Shown here piece by piece: positions 44,776-64,000 of a stretch of DNA of 64,000 bases. A model generated the notes under the pieces. The model did not search any database and was not told where the DNA came from. It saw nothing but the letters and a program-made list of their open reading frames with translations. The translations under genes were made by a program, and so were the position numbers. This DNA is from Aptenodytes patagonicus. Lineage: Eukaryota; Chordata; Aves; Sphenisciformes; Spheniscidae. The stretch spans positions 126,478,294 through 126,542,293 of the forward strand of contig NC_134949.1 in NCBI RefSeq assembly GCF_965638725.1, given 5' to 3'. How positions within the stretch are numbered: position 1 is the stretch's first letter; each line of letters starts with the position of its first letter.

Positions 44776-44822
44776 GTGTGTGTGTGCGTGAGTGTGTGCG
44801 GGGACGGACGGACGGACGGACG
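44776..44822. repeat. (GT)n and (GGAC)n simple repeats in CpG island
   Basis: A GT-rich tract is followed by about five GGAC tetranucleotide units. Both lie within the promoter island and probably vary in length. Confidence 0.8.
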
Positions 44823-45286
44823 AGGCCTCGGCGCGGCGCCGCGCCCGCCGCGGGCACGGTCGGCGCTGAGCGGCGGGACCGCGCCGCAGCCGCCAGGAGC
44901 CCGGCGGGCGACGGGGCCCGGCCCGGGATCCGGGAGCGGCTCCGCCGGGTTTTGCCTCGGACCCGCCTCACCCCCCTCCCTACTGCCCTCCCTCCGCGCG
45001 CCGCGGCGCGGCCGCTGTAACAAAGAACAGGCGGCATGGAGGAGGCGGCGGCGGAGGAGGAGGAGGCGGCGGGCCCGCAGCCGCCGCCGCTCCGGGAGCC
45101 CTCGCCGCCGCCCCCGCCTCGGCCCCGCGCGCCCTGGGGAGCGGCGGGGCGGCGAGAGGAGGCGCGGCGGGCCGGGCCACGCGGGCCGGGCGTGGGGCGG
45201 CGGGGCGCGGGTCCCGTGCGTGGGGTCCCGCGCGTGGGCCGGGGAGGGAGGGGGCGGCGGGCGGGAGCGCGGGGAACCGGCGTTAC

Positions 45287-45420
45287 CTGTCTGGGGAATG
45301 GCCAGAGCCGGATCGGATCCGGACTCCGGGTTCCGATCCGCTCCGGAAACCACGCGCCACCGGAAGCCGGTGCGGCCGACCGCAAAGCACGGCGGGAAGT
45401 GTAGTCCACCGGCGGCGGGG
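45287..45420 (-). other. PRDM15: Predicted non-coding first exon of PRDM15
   Basis: The minus-strand donor CAGACAG-GTAACG at 45287 is a strong match. The region just upstream carries ZNF143 and ETS motifs close to where transcription would begin, and no ATG is seen between those motifs and the donor. Joining to the acceptor at 39952 would give a 5.3 kb first intron. The upstream boundary is approximate because the start site cannot be read from sequence. Confidence 0.55.
45394..45405 (-). promoter_or_regulatory. PRDM15: ZNF143-type ACTACANNTCCC motif
   Basis: The minus strand reads ACTACACTTCCC, a full match to the ACTACANNTCCC core-promoter element bound by ZNF143. It lies about 110 bases upstream of the predicted first-exon donor, a typical distance from a start site. 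Confidence 0.65.
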
Positions 45421-45900
45421 CGGGCCGCGCCGCCCGGGCCCCGACGCGAGACGCCGCCGTTAGCGGGGGGCGGTGGCGGCGGGTGGGGAGCGGCCGGGGA
45501 AGGGGCGGGGGGCGGCGGCGGCGCTGTCCCTCTCCCGGCGCCCTCATCGCCCCGGCTCGCCCCTGCCAGGGCAGCGGTCTGCCCGGCGGCGGCCGGACCT
45601 TCAGCACCGCGTGGCTGGGGTCCCCCCCCGGCCGGGCCCGTTCCCGGGCGAGTACGACACCTGTGCGAGGAGCGGCCGCCCCCTCCCGGCCGGCTCCCCC
45701 GTACCGCCCTCCGCACTGCCGGCGCGGCGCTTCGGCCCTGGGCTGGGCTGGAGGAGGAGGGTGGCTGCCATCGAACCTGGCGTAGCACCCAGGTTGCACA
45801 ACCTGGGTTTTTCCTTTCTCCTCCTGGCCGGTGTCGGCCGCGAGGTGGAAGTCCCACAACCGGTCTGCCAAAAGGCGTTAAGGGTTCATAGAAACGCCAC

Positions 45901-47102
45901 ATCGGGCACACAGCAGGCAGATTTTTCCCCCGTCGAGCCCCGAACGAGTACCTGAGTGCCCATCTCCTCAGTACCCAAGCCTCGTTGAGGCTAACAAGGT
46001 CAGCGCTCCCAAGTCTCGGCAGCCCTGCGTTACCGGGATGTTATCAGGGCCCAGCTCCACTGTGCTCGACGGCAAAGAGCAGGACCACACATACCATTCA
46101 GGAACAACCAGCGATGCCTATTTTTTTATGTCGTGGGCTACCGCTGAGACCTGGTGCCCAGGAAACAAAAGGACATGGACTCGGTGCCCTCAGCTCAAGG
46201 CGTTTTAAACCCCCAATTCGGGTTACTGCGGTGCTCGCCCCCCTCCCAGCTGAAAGGTGCGCCGTGCAGCCAAGAGCACCCCTTCAGAGGCAGAGGCCAG
46301 GGCCAAGAAGTACTTACGCTTTTTGTATTCAAGCAAGATGCCCCAACTTTTTCCGCCGGTAAGAAGCGTCGCCCACAATGGCGTTCCCCCACAGCCTTAC
46401 GCAGCGCTCCCTGCCGCTGTGGTGTGACTGGCCAGTCTTCACAGTAGGAGCAGCCCTGAAGATTCAAAGATGATGGAAAGCAGGCGCCAGCTCTGTCCTC
46501 TCCAGGGGATGTGCTCTCCTCACGGCTACGTCTTTAACGGTTAAGGCCAGGCCCTTTCTCACCTCACCTTACCCATCCCACGTCCCCTTCTGCACAAGTA
46601 CCCAGTTTCAAGAGGGATGTGCAGAGTATTGTGACTCTCTTCTTGTTAAGTGCTCGGGTAAACTGAAACAGTGCAGCATTTGAATTTTGAAAATGTTGCT
46701 TCTTGGGAAAACAGTGTTAATTTAAGGAGGGGGAACCATTTTATTCTTCAAAAATGACTCGCCAGAAGTTTTCAGTGAACACAGGAGTAGCAAGGGGAAT
46801 TTTTCAAGGATCTAACCGCATGTACAGGTCATTTGCTTTTTCAAAGACCGAAGCCGACTGGCTTTTAGTTTTTTATAGTCTGCTTTTACTTATTTTCCCT
46901 GTACATCTCAGTGCATATTGACATTCACAATGCTGTCTTTGGGCCTCCGCCTAGGTTTCTCCAGCATCCAGTGCACAAGGGTGATTATCCTACTTGCAGT
47001 GCATTCACTTTGTCAGAATAAGTATTAACTAATTCAGAATAGTTATCTGTATGGCAGTCTGGATTTACAATGCGTCTGAGTCTGCATCCTGCAGCTCCAA
47101 AA
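45901..47102. other. Upstream flank of PRDM15 promoter, no gene seen
   Basis: Base composition falls from GC-rich to AT-rich. No splice-supported exon or mobile element was recognised. Confidence 0.5.
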
Positions 47103-47576
47103 TAGAATCATAGAATAGTTTGGGTTGGAAGGGACCTCTAAAGGTCATCTAGTCCAACCCCCCTGCCATGGGCATCATGGACATCTTCAACTAGATCAGG
47201 TTGCTCAGAGCCCCCTCCAACCTGACCTGGAATGTTTCCAGGGATGGGGCATCCACCACCTCTCTGGGCAACCTGTGCCAGTGCTTCACCACCCTCAGGG
47301 TAAAAAATTTCTTCCTCATATCTAGTCTAAATCTACCCCCTTTAGTTTAAAGCCATTCCCCCTTGTCCTGTCGCAACAGGCCCTGCTAAAAAGTTTGCCC
47401 CCATCTTTCTTAGAAGCCCCCTTTAAGTACTGATAGGCTGCAATAAGGTCTCCCTGAAGCCTTCTCTTCTCCAGGCTGAACAACCCCAACTCTCTCAGCC
47501 TTTCTTCAGAGGAGAGGTGTTCCATCCCCCTGATCGTTTTTGTGGCCTTCTTCTGGACCCGCTCCAACAAGTCCAT
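47103..47576 (-). mobile_element. CR1 LINE 3' fragment
   Basis: A well-preserved 5'-truncated CR1 copy of about 470 bases on the minus strand. It carries the C-terminal part of the CR1 open frame ([19 protein letters not shown], then [19 protein letters not shown]), the untranslated tail with GGTTGGACTAGATGACC, and the terminal ATTCTATGATTCTAT repeat. It lies between C2CD2 and the PRDM15 promoter. The high similarity to the CR1 type suggests a fairly young insertion. Confidence 0.95.
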
Positions 47577-48560
47577 GATTTCTTTTTTTTTTTTTTGTCA
47601 GTACTCCTACTTTTCTGCAGAGTTAACATCAGACTGTGAACTTGCATCTTACACCAGGCTCGCTGGGGTAGAGAGATGAAACAAAATGAAGATCCCTTCC
47701 ATTCATTGTTTAAGAATGATGAACTGGAGGAAAGAGTATGGCGCCAGACTTAGTGCTACATCTATTCCTGCTCTCGCTCTGATAGGTCTTGTCACTTTTG
47801 CTAGCATACACGAATGGCATCACACAAGTTATAAAACCTCAGCCAAGATTAGAGCAGGAAGGAAAAGTGAGAAGGTTTGTTGGGAGACTATTAGGAAATT
47901 TCAGCTAAGCACCTCAAAGATATGAAATGAACAGGCATAGAAATGTGGGCAGTAATTCCCAGTAAGGTAACATACAATTTCCTTGCAAAAGAAGATACAA
48001 CACTCACTTTGGGAAGGGAAATAAAACCACTATTGGGGCCATTTTCATGTGAATGCCTATTTTTGGTGGATTTTGTTGTTTTTTTTTCCCCTCAGTCTGG
48101 TAGGACTTTGTGACAGCATTAATTTAGAACATAACTTTTTCAGTAAAATGATTGCAAGAGAACCTTATTCCCAGGCTGTGCTCATTTTAGTACTGGTGTC
48201 CTCTATATAGGATCTAGGCCCTAAGACTCCTCCCCCTTTGCTCCCAAAATTACAAATGGTTTCAGGATAATACAACATAACTGAGAGAAAAAATAACGAG
48301 TAACTACAATGAGTTCCACAATTCCTTCTTTCGTTAGATTCTCACCGAGTCCATGTTTCAGGCCATTTCTCAAAGAACAAGAAGGGGCTACCTGATACGG
48401 CCGGGGTTATCAGAAACAACCCACAGTGTCAGCACAGCGTAGGTGGAGAACTCTGCTCCTGAATAAACAGGTAAATGGACTGTGTTAAGCAACAGGTCAA
48501 ATTAGTGAAGGAGAGTAGAAAACCATCTGTTACACTTGGCTGACTAGGTATGTAGGACAG
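47577..48560. other. Intergenic stretch between C2CD2 and PRDM15
   Basis: It begins with a poly(T) tract at about 47583-47596 next to the CR1 copy. The rest is AT-rich, without a supported gene. Confidence 0.5.
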
Positions 48561-48584
48561 CACGCTACACAGAGACAATTGGCT

Positions 48585-48590
48585 TTTATT
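48585..48590 (-). terminator. C2CD2: Candidate distal C2CD2 poly(A) signal
   Basis: The plus-strand TTTATT reads AATAAA on the minus strand and is followed 10-35 bases later by a GU-rich stretch (CTCTGTGTAGCGTGCTG). That is the arrangement expected of a functional cleavage site. It would give C2CD2 a 3'UTR of about 4.9 kb. Confidence 0.5.
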
Positions 48591-51500
48591 GTACGTACAG
48601 CAGTAGTTACTTCTTTAAAAAAATCCTCTTCTCAGGCTTTTTAGTGATACAATAAATCTGTACATCATAGACTTCTTAATTGCACCAACTTAATTTTGTG
48701 TACACACAGAAAAAAGAAAATAAACCCCACCACAGAAGAAGTGACTATCACAGTTGAATGCTAGAAAAAAAATGTTTTACCCCATCTGGAATATCAGAGC
48801 ATACTACATTATTGGGAAATACAGAGTTATAGTATTGGAAAGACCTCGGACCCATCCTTATCAGCTATTTTCACACCATGCCAGCACCTTGCATAGTAAC
48901 AGTTTGGATATCCTGAGTGAAATGGTATTATTCACCCCTAACTTAAAGTAATCACCCCTGTTACAACCTTGAGTTGTTTGTCAACAAGGCTGTGGCTTAG
49001 CAATGTACAGAAGCATATGCTGACTTCAAACACATGAATAAATCCACTTAGGTCCTGTGGAGGTCAAAGCATGAGGTCAGCTGCTCCCACTCACACTGGG
49101 AATGTCTTAGCCCGGAGCTACGGTATACTTAATTCTGTACCAGGATAAGCACTTATTGCAAACTTCAGCTCTACAATTCAAAAACTGCAATAAACTAAAA
49201 TGAAAAAGCCATGCGGCTCCCACCTTGTATAGAGCTCTTGCTCCTTTTAACACCTAGAGCTACCAGAGCTGAAAAAGATGTTAAAACAAGAGCAAGACTC
49301 TTATTTTCCTTCTCCATACACATTTGGTAGCATTTTATGTGGTTGACTTCGCTTTTTCCTATGATACTTTGCAAATCAAGAACACCAAAACTTTACAAGA
49401 AATACACAGCAGAAAGCTTTCACTTGAAAACCACCTAGAACCAGCAAGGAGATGCAGGACCAGGAAATGCTGTAAAATTTCACTGATCCTCAAAACTGGT
49501 ATCATTGCCAGGCAACAGAACACCTCGAAAAAAGCAGCGCTGGAAGCCAAGTCCTCTCAAGAGCCAGACAGTAACTACAGGTCTGTATAACCTGGAGCCC
49601 CAACCTCTCTCCCAAAGAAAGAGCAGGGGAAAAAGAAAATCTAACAGAAAGCATAAAAATAATAAAGCCCAGTATTTATGCCTACACAGTTTATGACCTG
49701 TCCATTAAGTCAAAGAAGTTTGCCAAAGGTATTTTGCTTTTTAAATGAATATGAACTTTTTTCCACTACGGCATTCCTTCTCCTTCCTGCCACCTAAGAT
49801 TCACAAATTTCATATATAGTTAGGAGTGAAATGACTGTCATTTCTTCCTGGGGTGAATTGGATATGAAATACCGGTGACCTAGGGATAAAGGACCCCCTC
49901 CTCTTTAAAGTGACTTTTAAAGTGATCTTAGTCACTTTAAGAAAGTTACCTAGCTTGTATTCACACCTGAAGTATTAGGAAGTTTTATTGCTTTAATCTA
50001 CAAAGAGAAATTTAACTCTTGTAGTACTTACTCGGTCAAAATTCACACTAAAGCCAAGGCAAATCTTGGTTAGGTAAGGATGCAGGTTGTCTCCATCAAG
50101 GCAAATGAAAAGCAAAAGTGCCATAAAGCAAAACAAACCACAAATACAGATTAAGAAGGTTCAGTTATGGGCAGAAAAATTCTTTAGAACGGAAAAGCAA
50201 GCCTTCATCTCTTAGTCCTCATAAAATAAATACCGTGCCTTCTTTGCTGTACAGAACATCCAGAAACACAAAAGTGTAAGAAAAGGGGCAAAAAGGAAGA
50301 AAGATTTCACAGATTGTTTCCAAGCTATTGTTCTGAAGTAATTAAATTGGAAGACAGAAAAGAAGAAGTTTTCAGTGTAATATCAAGCAGAGATTTGTTC
50401 TACTCTTCAAATGTGTAGTTATTAAAATTATGAAGATTGCAAAACATAAAAGAGCAAAATGATTCCCTCCAGCATCCTTCATACAACTGCAGAGGAGATA
50501 TGCAGCACCTGACAGGATACGTCGCAGTGTTAGTTATGCCAGTGTACAAATCCAGTCTTCCCGACCCAAACCTGTAGCATAGCTCCCGCTGGTTGTCAGG
50601 ACCCACCTCACACTGACCTAAACACTGGTACACAAACAACGTACATACTGAGATCTCCTGATCTTAAATGACAACCTAATCGTCTCGGAAGGTGGGAACG
50701 GGATTCAATATTATGGGCCTTTGGGGTCGTCACGACTGAGCAACTCAGTTCTCCCTTTGTGTTTAGTACTTCAGTTTGTTTTTACAACAGGATATAAATT
50801 ATTTGTAGAGCAGTAGGAAGGGGTGAAGAACACACCAGCCAGCTATGGAGGTCAAACCTCAAACCAAACGATGCTTATTTTCCTGAGGAGCGAAGGCAAT
50901 TAAAAAACAAGATTCCCTTTTTACCCCAAATGCCTTGCTTTCCTCATCTTAAGAATTAATTCTCTCTCAATATATGCAAGCCCAAACCTTCACACAGTTT
51001 GCAGTATAGAATGTTCTCGTTCCCGCCATCAAGACACGCATTTAGGCAATCACCAAGACCTTAAGAAAGAGGAACCAAAAAACCACTTCAGTGTGTATCT
51101 GTTCCTTGGGGTAAGCTACAAGCAAACCCTACTTCTGTATTCTGCACATTATTCAGTGTTATTTCCACCCCATTCTACAGTACATGATAAAGCTTCTGGA
51201 GATTGAAATCCCAGTTCAGTACTTTAAGCAGACTTCAAGTAGTGTTACGTGCCCCCTTTACATTCCCAATCCCACAGCTCTTTGCTTTTAGTGTAAGGGG
51301 GTGCTACCCATGGAGCTCGGTCTCACTTTGATTTCTTGAACTCAGTGACCAGTTGTGGGTTTCTCCTTCAGCAAACAAGACTGAGCATTTAAAACATGGC
51401 AGGGATTTGACCCCCCACCCTGCCCTGTCATGCAAAGAGCTCCTAGTAAAGTCAAGGGAAAAACTGTATGTTGAAAGAACATAACATCAGGTTTTTTAAT

Positions 51501-53446
51501 GCTCATATCATGAGCCACTGTAGAACAAGAAACCTAACTTCTACTTTGTGTTAAATTAACAATAAACAAAAGTGTTCAAGCACATTCAAGCTGGACAAAC
51601 CTGTATTACTGAACTGGGATTTCTAAGCACGTTACAGCTCTAGAAGACTCATTTGTAACCAATTTTCAAAATACAGAATATTAAAATGCCTTCAAGTTTT
51701 TTCATAATAAACAGCATGCTTAAATGTACAACTATTTGATAGTCTGGACTACTGTACTACCACAGTGATTTTAGGAGGTTACACATAAACAGTGTTTTTA
51801 AACAGTAGGATCAGTTAAAAGATTGTGACAGTTCATTTCTTCTAATATTTTCTTGGTAAAAAAGAAACCAAACCCCCTCTACTTTTATATTCTTTATAAA
51901 AGCATTTACCAAGGAATCTAGAGTCCATCAGAAGTTTTGAAATGTGTTTCTGTTCTTCAGTGACTTTCTATTTTTGAAGAATGGTTTAAGTTGAAAGCCC
52001 AAATATCTGCCAAAGTGTTGGATGTCTTTTAAGGGGAGGAAAGGGGGGAGGGAAATCACTGTTGGCAAAGCAGGCACAAATCTATCATTCATTCACGTCA
52101 GTAATTTAGATGGAATGGATGTTTTTCTTGGCTAAAGAGAACAGGCTTGGTCCTTTGTCCTCAGTAGGAATGTAGATGATGGAAAAGTACAGGTATGCAC
52201 GAAAGATGGTACCTGTGAAATACTGACTGCCATTTTACTCTTCTTAATAGCCAAAACAAGAACTATGCCTTTACTTTCATCAGTTTTTCCTTTTAATTTA
52301 AAGGAGCCAGCTGCAATATTTAATGAGGAAAAAAGTAAAAAAACTCACCCAACCAACCACTCACCACATGACAACACTGGTAGATCTAGAAACTGAAAGA
52401 TGACTATGGGAATTGTTGTTACTATTTTTTAAAAAGCTCTGTTCACAACTGTGTTTTCTAAGATCTCAGTAAGTGTTTGGCAAGTAAAACAAGCTGTCTA
52501 ATGAAAAGCATTACAGGGTTAAATATGCTCTATTCATCACTTATTGCTCCTAGCTTTGCATTTGATATGATGGTTAATATACTTGTCTAACAAGTACTTG
52601 GGAGAAGGAATTAGAGCCCCTAAGATAGGTTTTTGCATCAGCAACGCAGCTTCTCACACAGGGAAGAAAAGCTACATGTAAGAATTTGTAAATGTTTTGT
52701 TTGCGAGTAGACTCAAGTAGACTTTAAAAAACGTTCTGTTTTTTTAAGCATAACTTATGCACAGAACATCAAACAATATGCTAGTATAAGTATTTGCATA
52801 ATTTATTGATTTATGGCTAATATCAAAGGCATCTCTCCACCTACATGGACTGAGCAGTTATTACAGCAGGCTACAGTTACTACAGTAGGCTATCTTAATC
52901 AGCATTTTAGTTCTGCTTCTGAAAACTTACCCGTTTCCAAATTACGATATAAACTGGATCTGGGTGTCTCTTTTCCCTTTCAGGCTGACTAGAAAAAGAA
53001 GTTGAGACTTGCGTTGCTACTATTCCAGGCTGCAGTAAGGAAGCACAGTGGTATCTTCTCTCTTTATAGTGGTTCAGTCATATAAGCAGGTATGATGTTT
53101 CAGTCCTTAGCTCCCCATTAATGTAAACTAGGTGCTTACATGCAGGTCCTCCCCACCTGCATCATTCCCCATCCTCCCTCATCTTTTACAATAAACCACA
53201 TGGTCCTCCAAAAGCTGTCATGATACAATTAGCGCTGCTTGTATTTGGAGGAGCAACTTTATAATCAGAGAGAAAAAGCGTTCTGGAAAAATAAACAAAA
53301 AAGACAAGCTTTCTGTTTATTCCTGGACCACTGTATTAGTGAACATCATTTTATGCAAGTCATCAGCCATATTTGTATTCTCTAGTGCTGCTCTGTAAAC
53401 AAATGGTCAACTGATGTGCAAGTATCCCATCAGACAGTGTTCAGTC
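48591..53446 (-). other. C2CD2: C2CD2 3'UTR, predicted
   Basis: This is AT-rich, gene-free sequence between the C2CD2 stop and a well-formed distal poly(A) signal. It lacks recognisable mobile elements over almost 5 kb, which fits a long 3'UTR. A proximal AATAAA occurs at 53316-53321, so a short alternative end is possible. Confidence 0.4.
53316..53321 (-). terminator. C2CD2: Candidate proximal C2CD2 poly(A) signal
   Basis: An AATAAA on the minus strand about 125 bases beyond the stop, followed by a U-rich stretch. If used it gives a very short 3'UTR. Confidence 0.35.
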
Positions 53447-59071
<5,625 letters not shown>

Positions 59072-59384
59072 CTTTAGATTTTTTCATGCTCCCAGTTTCT
59101 GAAACGCTTAATGAGCTCCCAGATATTTCTTCACAGGTCTGGTCTAAGAGCATGTTGGTGTCCCACTGTTGGCTGCCGTTCTCCAAACCCCAAGCCTTAT
59201 GGGCACTTTGCTGTGGGTCAGCATCAGGTACTATTTCTGAAGCTGCTAACGATAGCTTTTCATCAGAGGTGACTTTTGCAACAGCTTCCTCCGCAGTGGG
59301 TGGATCTACTTCTTTGCAGGAGCTGTCCATGGCTGCAGCATAGTCCATCATCAGTGCAGCTTCACTGTCCTGAGATAAAGAGGT
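59072..59384 (-). CDS. C2CD2: C2CD2 penultimate exon
   Basis: 313 bases, entered in phase 0 and left in phase 1. It starts TSLSQDSEAALMMDY after a GGGCAG acceptor and ends GSMKKSKG, where the split Gly joins the terminal exon. The content is acidic and Ser/Ala-rich, consistent with a disordered linker between the C2 region and the polybasic tail. The start and end agree with human C2CD2 as I recall it, and the middle is divergent. Confidence 0.9.
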
Positions 59385-60470
59385 CTGCCCAGTGAAAATA
59401 AAAGACGACACTGACACAAGCCGCTCTGCTGGAAAAAAAACAAGCCTCCCTGCAAAAGTTCTGTTCTCTTCTTTACACTTTTATTTGCATTACTCAGGGC
59501 TATCAGAAAGCCACTGTGAGGCTTCCTTAGCTCCACTAAAGGAGAGGAGCATATAGCCAAGTTTTGATAACGTTGTTAATGCCAAATGACTGGAAAAAAA
59601 ATATTTAAGCACATGCCTCCCACCTATCCCCAGCCCCACTGCTAGTAATGGGACTCTTTCCTACATGTGCTGCTGTAATGAACTATCAGCACGCATAGAC
59701 AATAATCTTTTGGTCTTTTTAAGAAAATAAACATCAAAGTATTTAATCTTGTAGAAGGACTTCTTGGCATCTATATCAGCTAAATACAAATCCACACAGT
59801 CCCAGTGCCCCCATTTCCCAAGCAGATACATCCATCACTGTGGCAGCTGATCCTCATTCCCCCCCTCAGCACAGCACAGCGATCTTGAGGGGATCCATGC
59901 CCGCTGACTCGGCTTCACTCAGCTCTTTAGGGGTCCTGTGCGTAACAGGAAGACTTGACAGCAAATGCCCATACAGCAGCCTGCAGGGAAAGGACTACAG
60001 GCAGGCACCAAGCATCAGATGGGAAACTGAGGCTGTGGATGAAGAAAGTCTGGAGGAATGCTATATACCATGTGAGAAACAATCTTCTGTTTGCCCTCCC
60101 TCTGGAACAGAGCCCAGAGGACTAGGATGTTTTTCAGAGGGTTTTAACAACTTCGAAAAAACCCGAAAAAGTCTTTCATACTTTTTCTGTGCATCTTCCC
60201 TCCACGAGCGAAACACAGAGAAGGACTAATTATCCTCTGTTCTCACCTAAATTGGTTTTCCCAAATCCCTAATCATCCCACTCCCATCCAAGGATACCAT
60301 GCATTTTTCGTCAGGCTGTCAAATCTAACAATCAAAAACCAACACCCTCCCCAACAAACACATCCTGATTTGGCTTAACCTGAAACAGTTACTGAAGCAA
60401 ACTGGCACACAGACCTAGATCCTGCAGAGACTGCTGAATGGGAGACAGCAGAACGCATGTTAAGTTAATG

Positions 60471-60510
60471 TTGCACTCAGTGGAGCAAAGATGCGCTCAG
60501 TGGAGCAAAG
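60471..60510. repeat. 20-bp tandem duplication
   Basis: Two copies of a 20-base unit (core CTCAGTGGAGCAAAG) lie in tandem with two mismatches, in the C2CD2 intron about 50 bases past the exon donor at 60558. Confidence 0.8.
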
Positions 60511-60524
60511 ACTTTACAGTACTA

Positions 60525-63851
<3,327 letters not shown>

Positions 63852-64000
63852 TGGTTTTGGCTGGGATAGAGTTAATTTTCTTCCTAGTAGCTGGTACAGC
63901 GCTGTGTTTTGGATTTAGGATGAGAACAATGTTGATAATGCACCGATGTTTTAGTTGTTGCTGAGCAGTGCTTACACTAGTCAAAGACTTTTCAGCTTCC
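63852..64000 (+). mobile_element. Avian endogenous retrovirus LTR, 5' part
   Basis: The segment starts TGGTTTTGGCTGGGATAGAG and continues with text characteristic of a widespread avian endogenous retrovirus LTR, cut off by the window end. It lies in a C2CD2 intron, antisense to the gene. I cannot tell whether it is a solo LTR or the edge of a provirus, nor assign the family with certainty. No retroviral gene is in the window. Confidence 0.75.

Larger units (their letters stand above)
44150..45900 (-). promoter_or_regulatory. PRDM15: CpG island, PRDM15 promoter region
   Basis: A very GC-rich, CpG-dense island of about 1.7 kb. It contains a ZNF143-type motif, ETS-like CCGGAAG sequences near 45355-45370, GC boxes, a (GGAC)n tract and GGC/GGA triplets. 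It is the only island upstream of the PRDM15 coding start, and a strong minus-strand donor at 45287 marks the probable first exon. The size leaves room for a divergent plus-strand transcript, but I cannot support one. Long open frames here on both strands are a consequence of base composition. Confidence 0.8.

Noticed and set aside
45036-45404. A plus-strand frame starting MEEAAAEEEEAAG, possible divergent gene
   Set aside because: The start comes from GGC/GGA triplet repeats. I recognise no protein and see no supported downstream exon.
43957-45891. A 644-codon plus-strand open frame through the 44-46 kb CpG island
   Set aside because: It is rich in Pro, Arg, Ala and Gly with no domain, has no consistent splice context, and overlaps equally long minus-strand frames. 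GC-rich DNA has few stop codons, so such frames are expected.
44550-45911. Minus-strand open frames of 453 and 393 codons in the same island
   Set aside because: They show the same compositional artefact in two overlapping frames, and neither resembles a known protein. PRDM15 coding sequence starts downstream at 39943.

Overview
This is a stretch of vertebrate nuclear genome, almost certainly from a bird. Introns are large and AT-rich with GT-AG boundaries, promoters lie in CpG islands, and the interspersed repeats are CR1 LINE fragments plus the start of a retroviral LTR of a type common in birds. No prokaryotic, plasmid, phage or CRISPR features are present. I cannot name the species.

The main gene is PRDM15, on the minus strand. 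I rebuilt its full coding sequence from 24 exons, from the ATG at 39943 to the TAA at 9058, and every exon phase closes. It encodes about 1179 residues: an N-terminal CCHC knuckle, a PR (SET-like) domain, 17 C2H2-type zinc fingers and a Gln-rich C-terminus. A non-coding first exon probably lies in the CpG island at 44.2-45.9 kb, with a strong donor at 45287 and a ZNF143-type motif just upstream.

To the right, also on the minus strand, lie the last four coding exons of C2CD2 (63231 to 53447). Its 3'UTR may run to about 48.57 kb, some 3 kb from the PRDM15 promoter. The order PRDM15-C2CD2, head to tail on one strand, matches the human 21q22.3 arrangement. To the left of PRDM15 (1-9 kb) I see its likely 3'UTR, a CR1 remnant, simple repeats and an orphan CpG island at about 0.2-1.15 kb with an NRF1 palindrome but no recognisable coding exon.

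I found no new multi-gene system. The observations most worth following are a possible pair of mutually exclusive C2CD2 exons with identical phases, two tandem CAG-TAG splice acceptors in PRDM15 (one would change a zinc-finger linker length), a frame-neutral exon after the PR domain, and the orphan CpG island.
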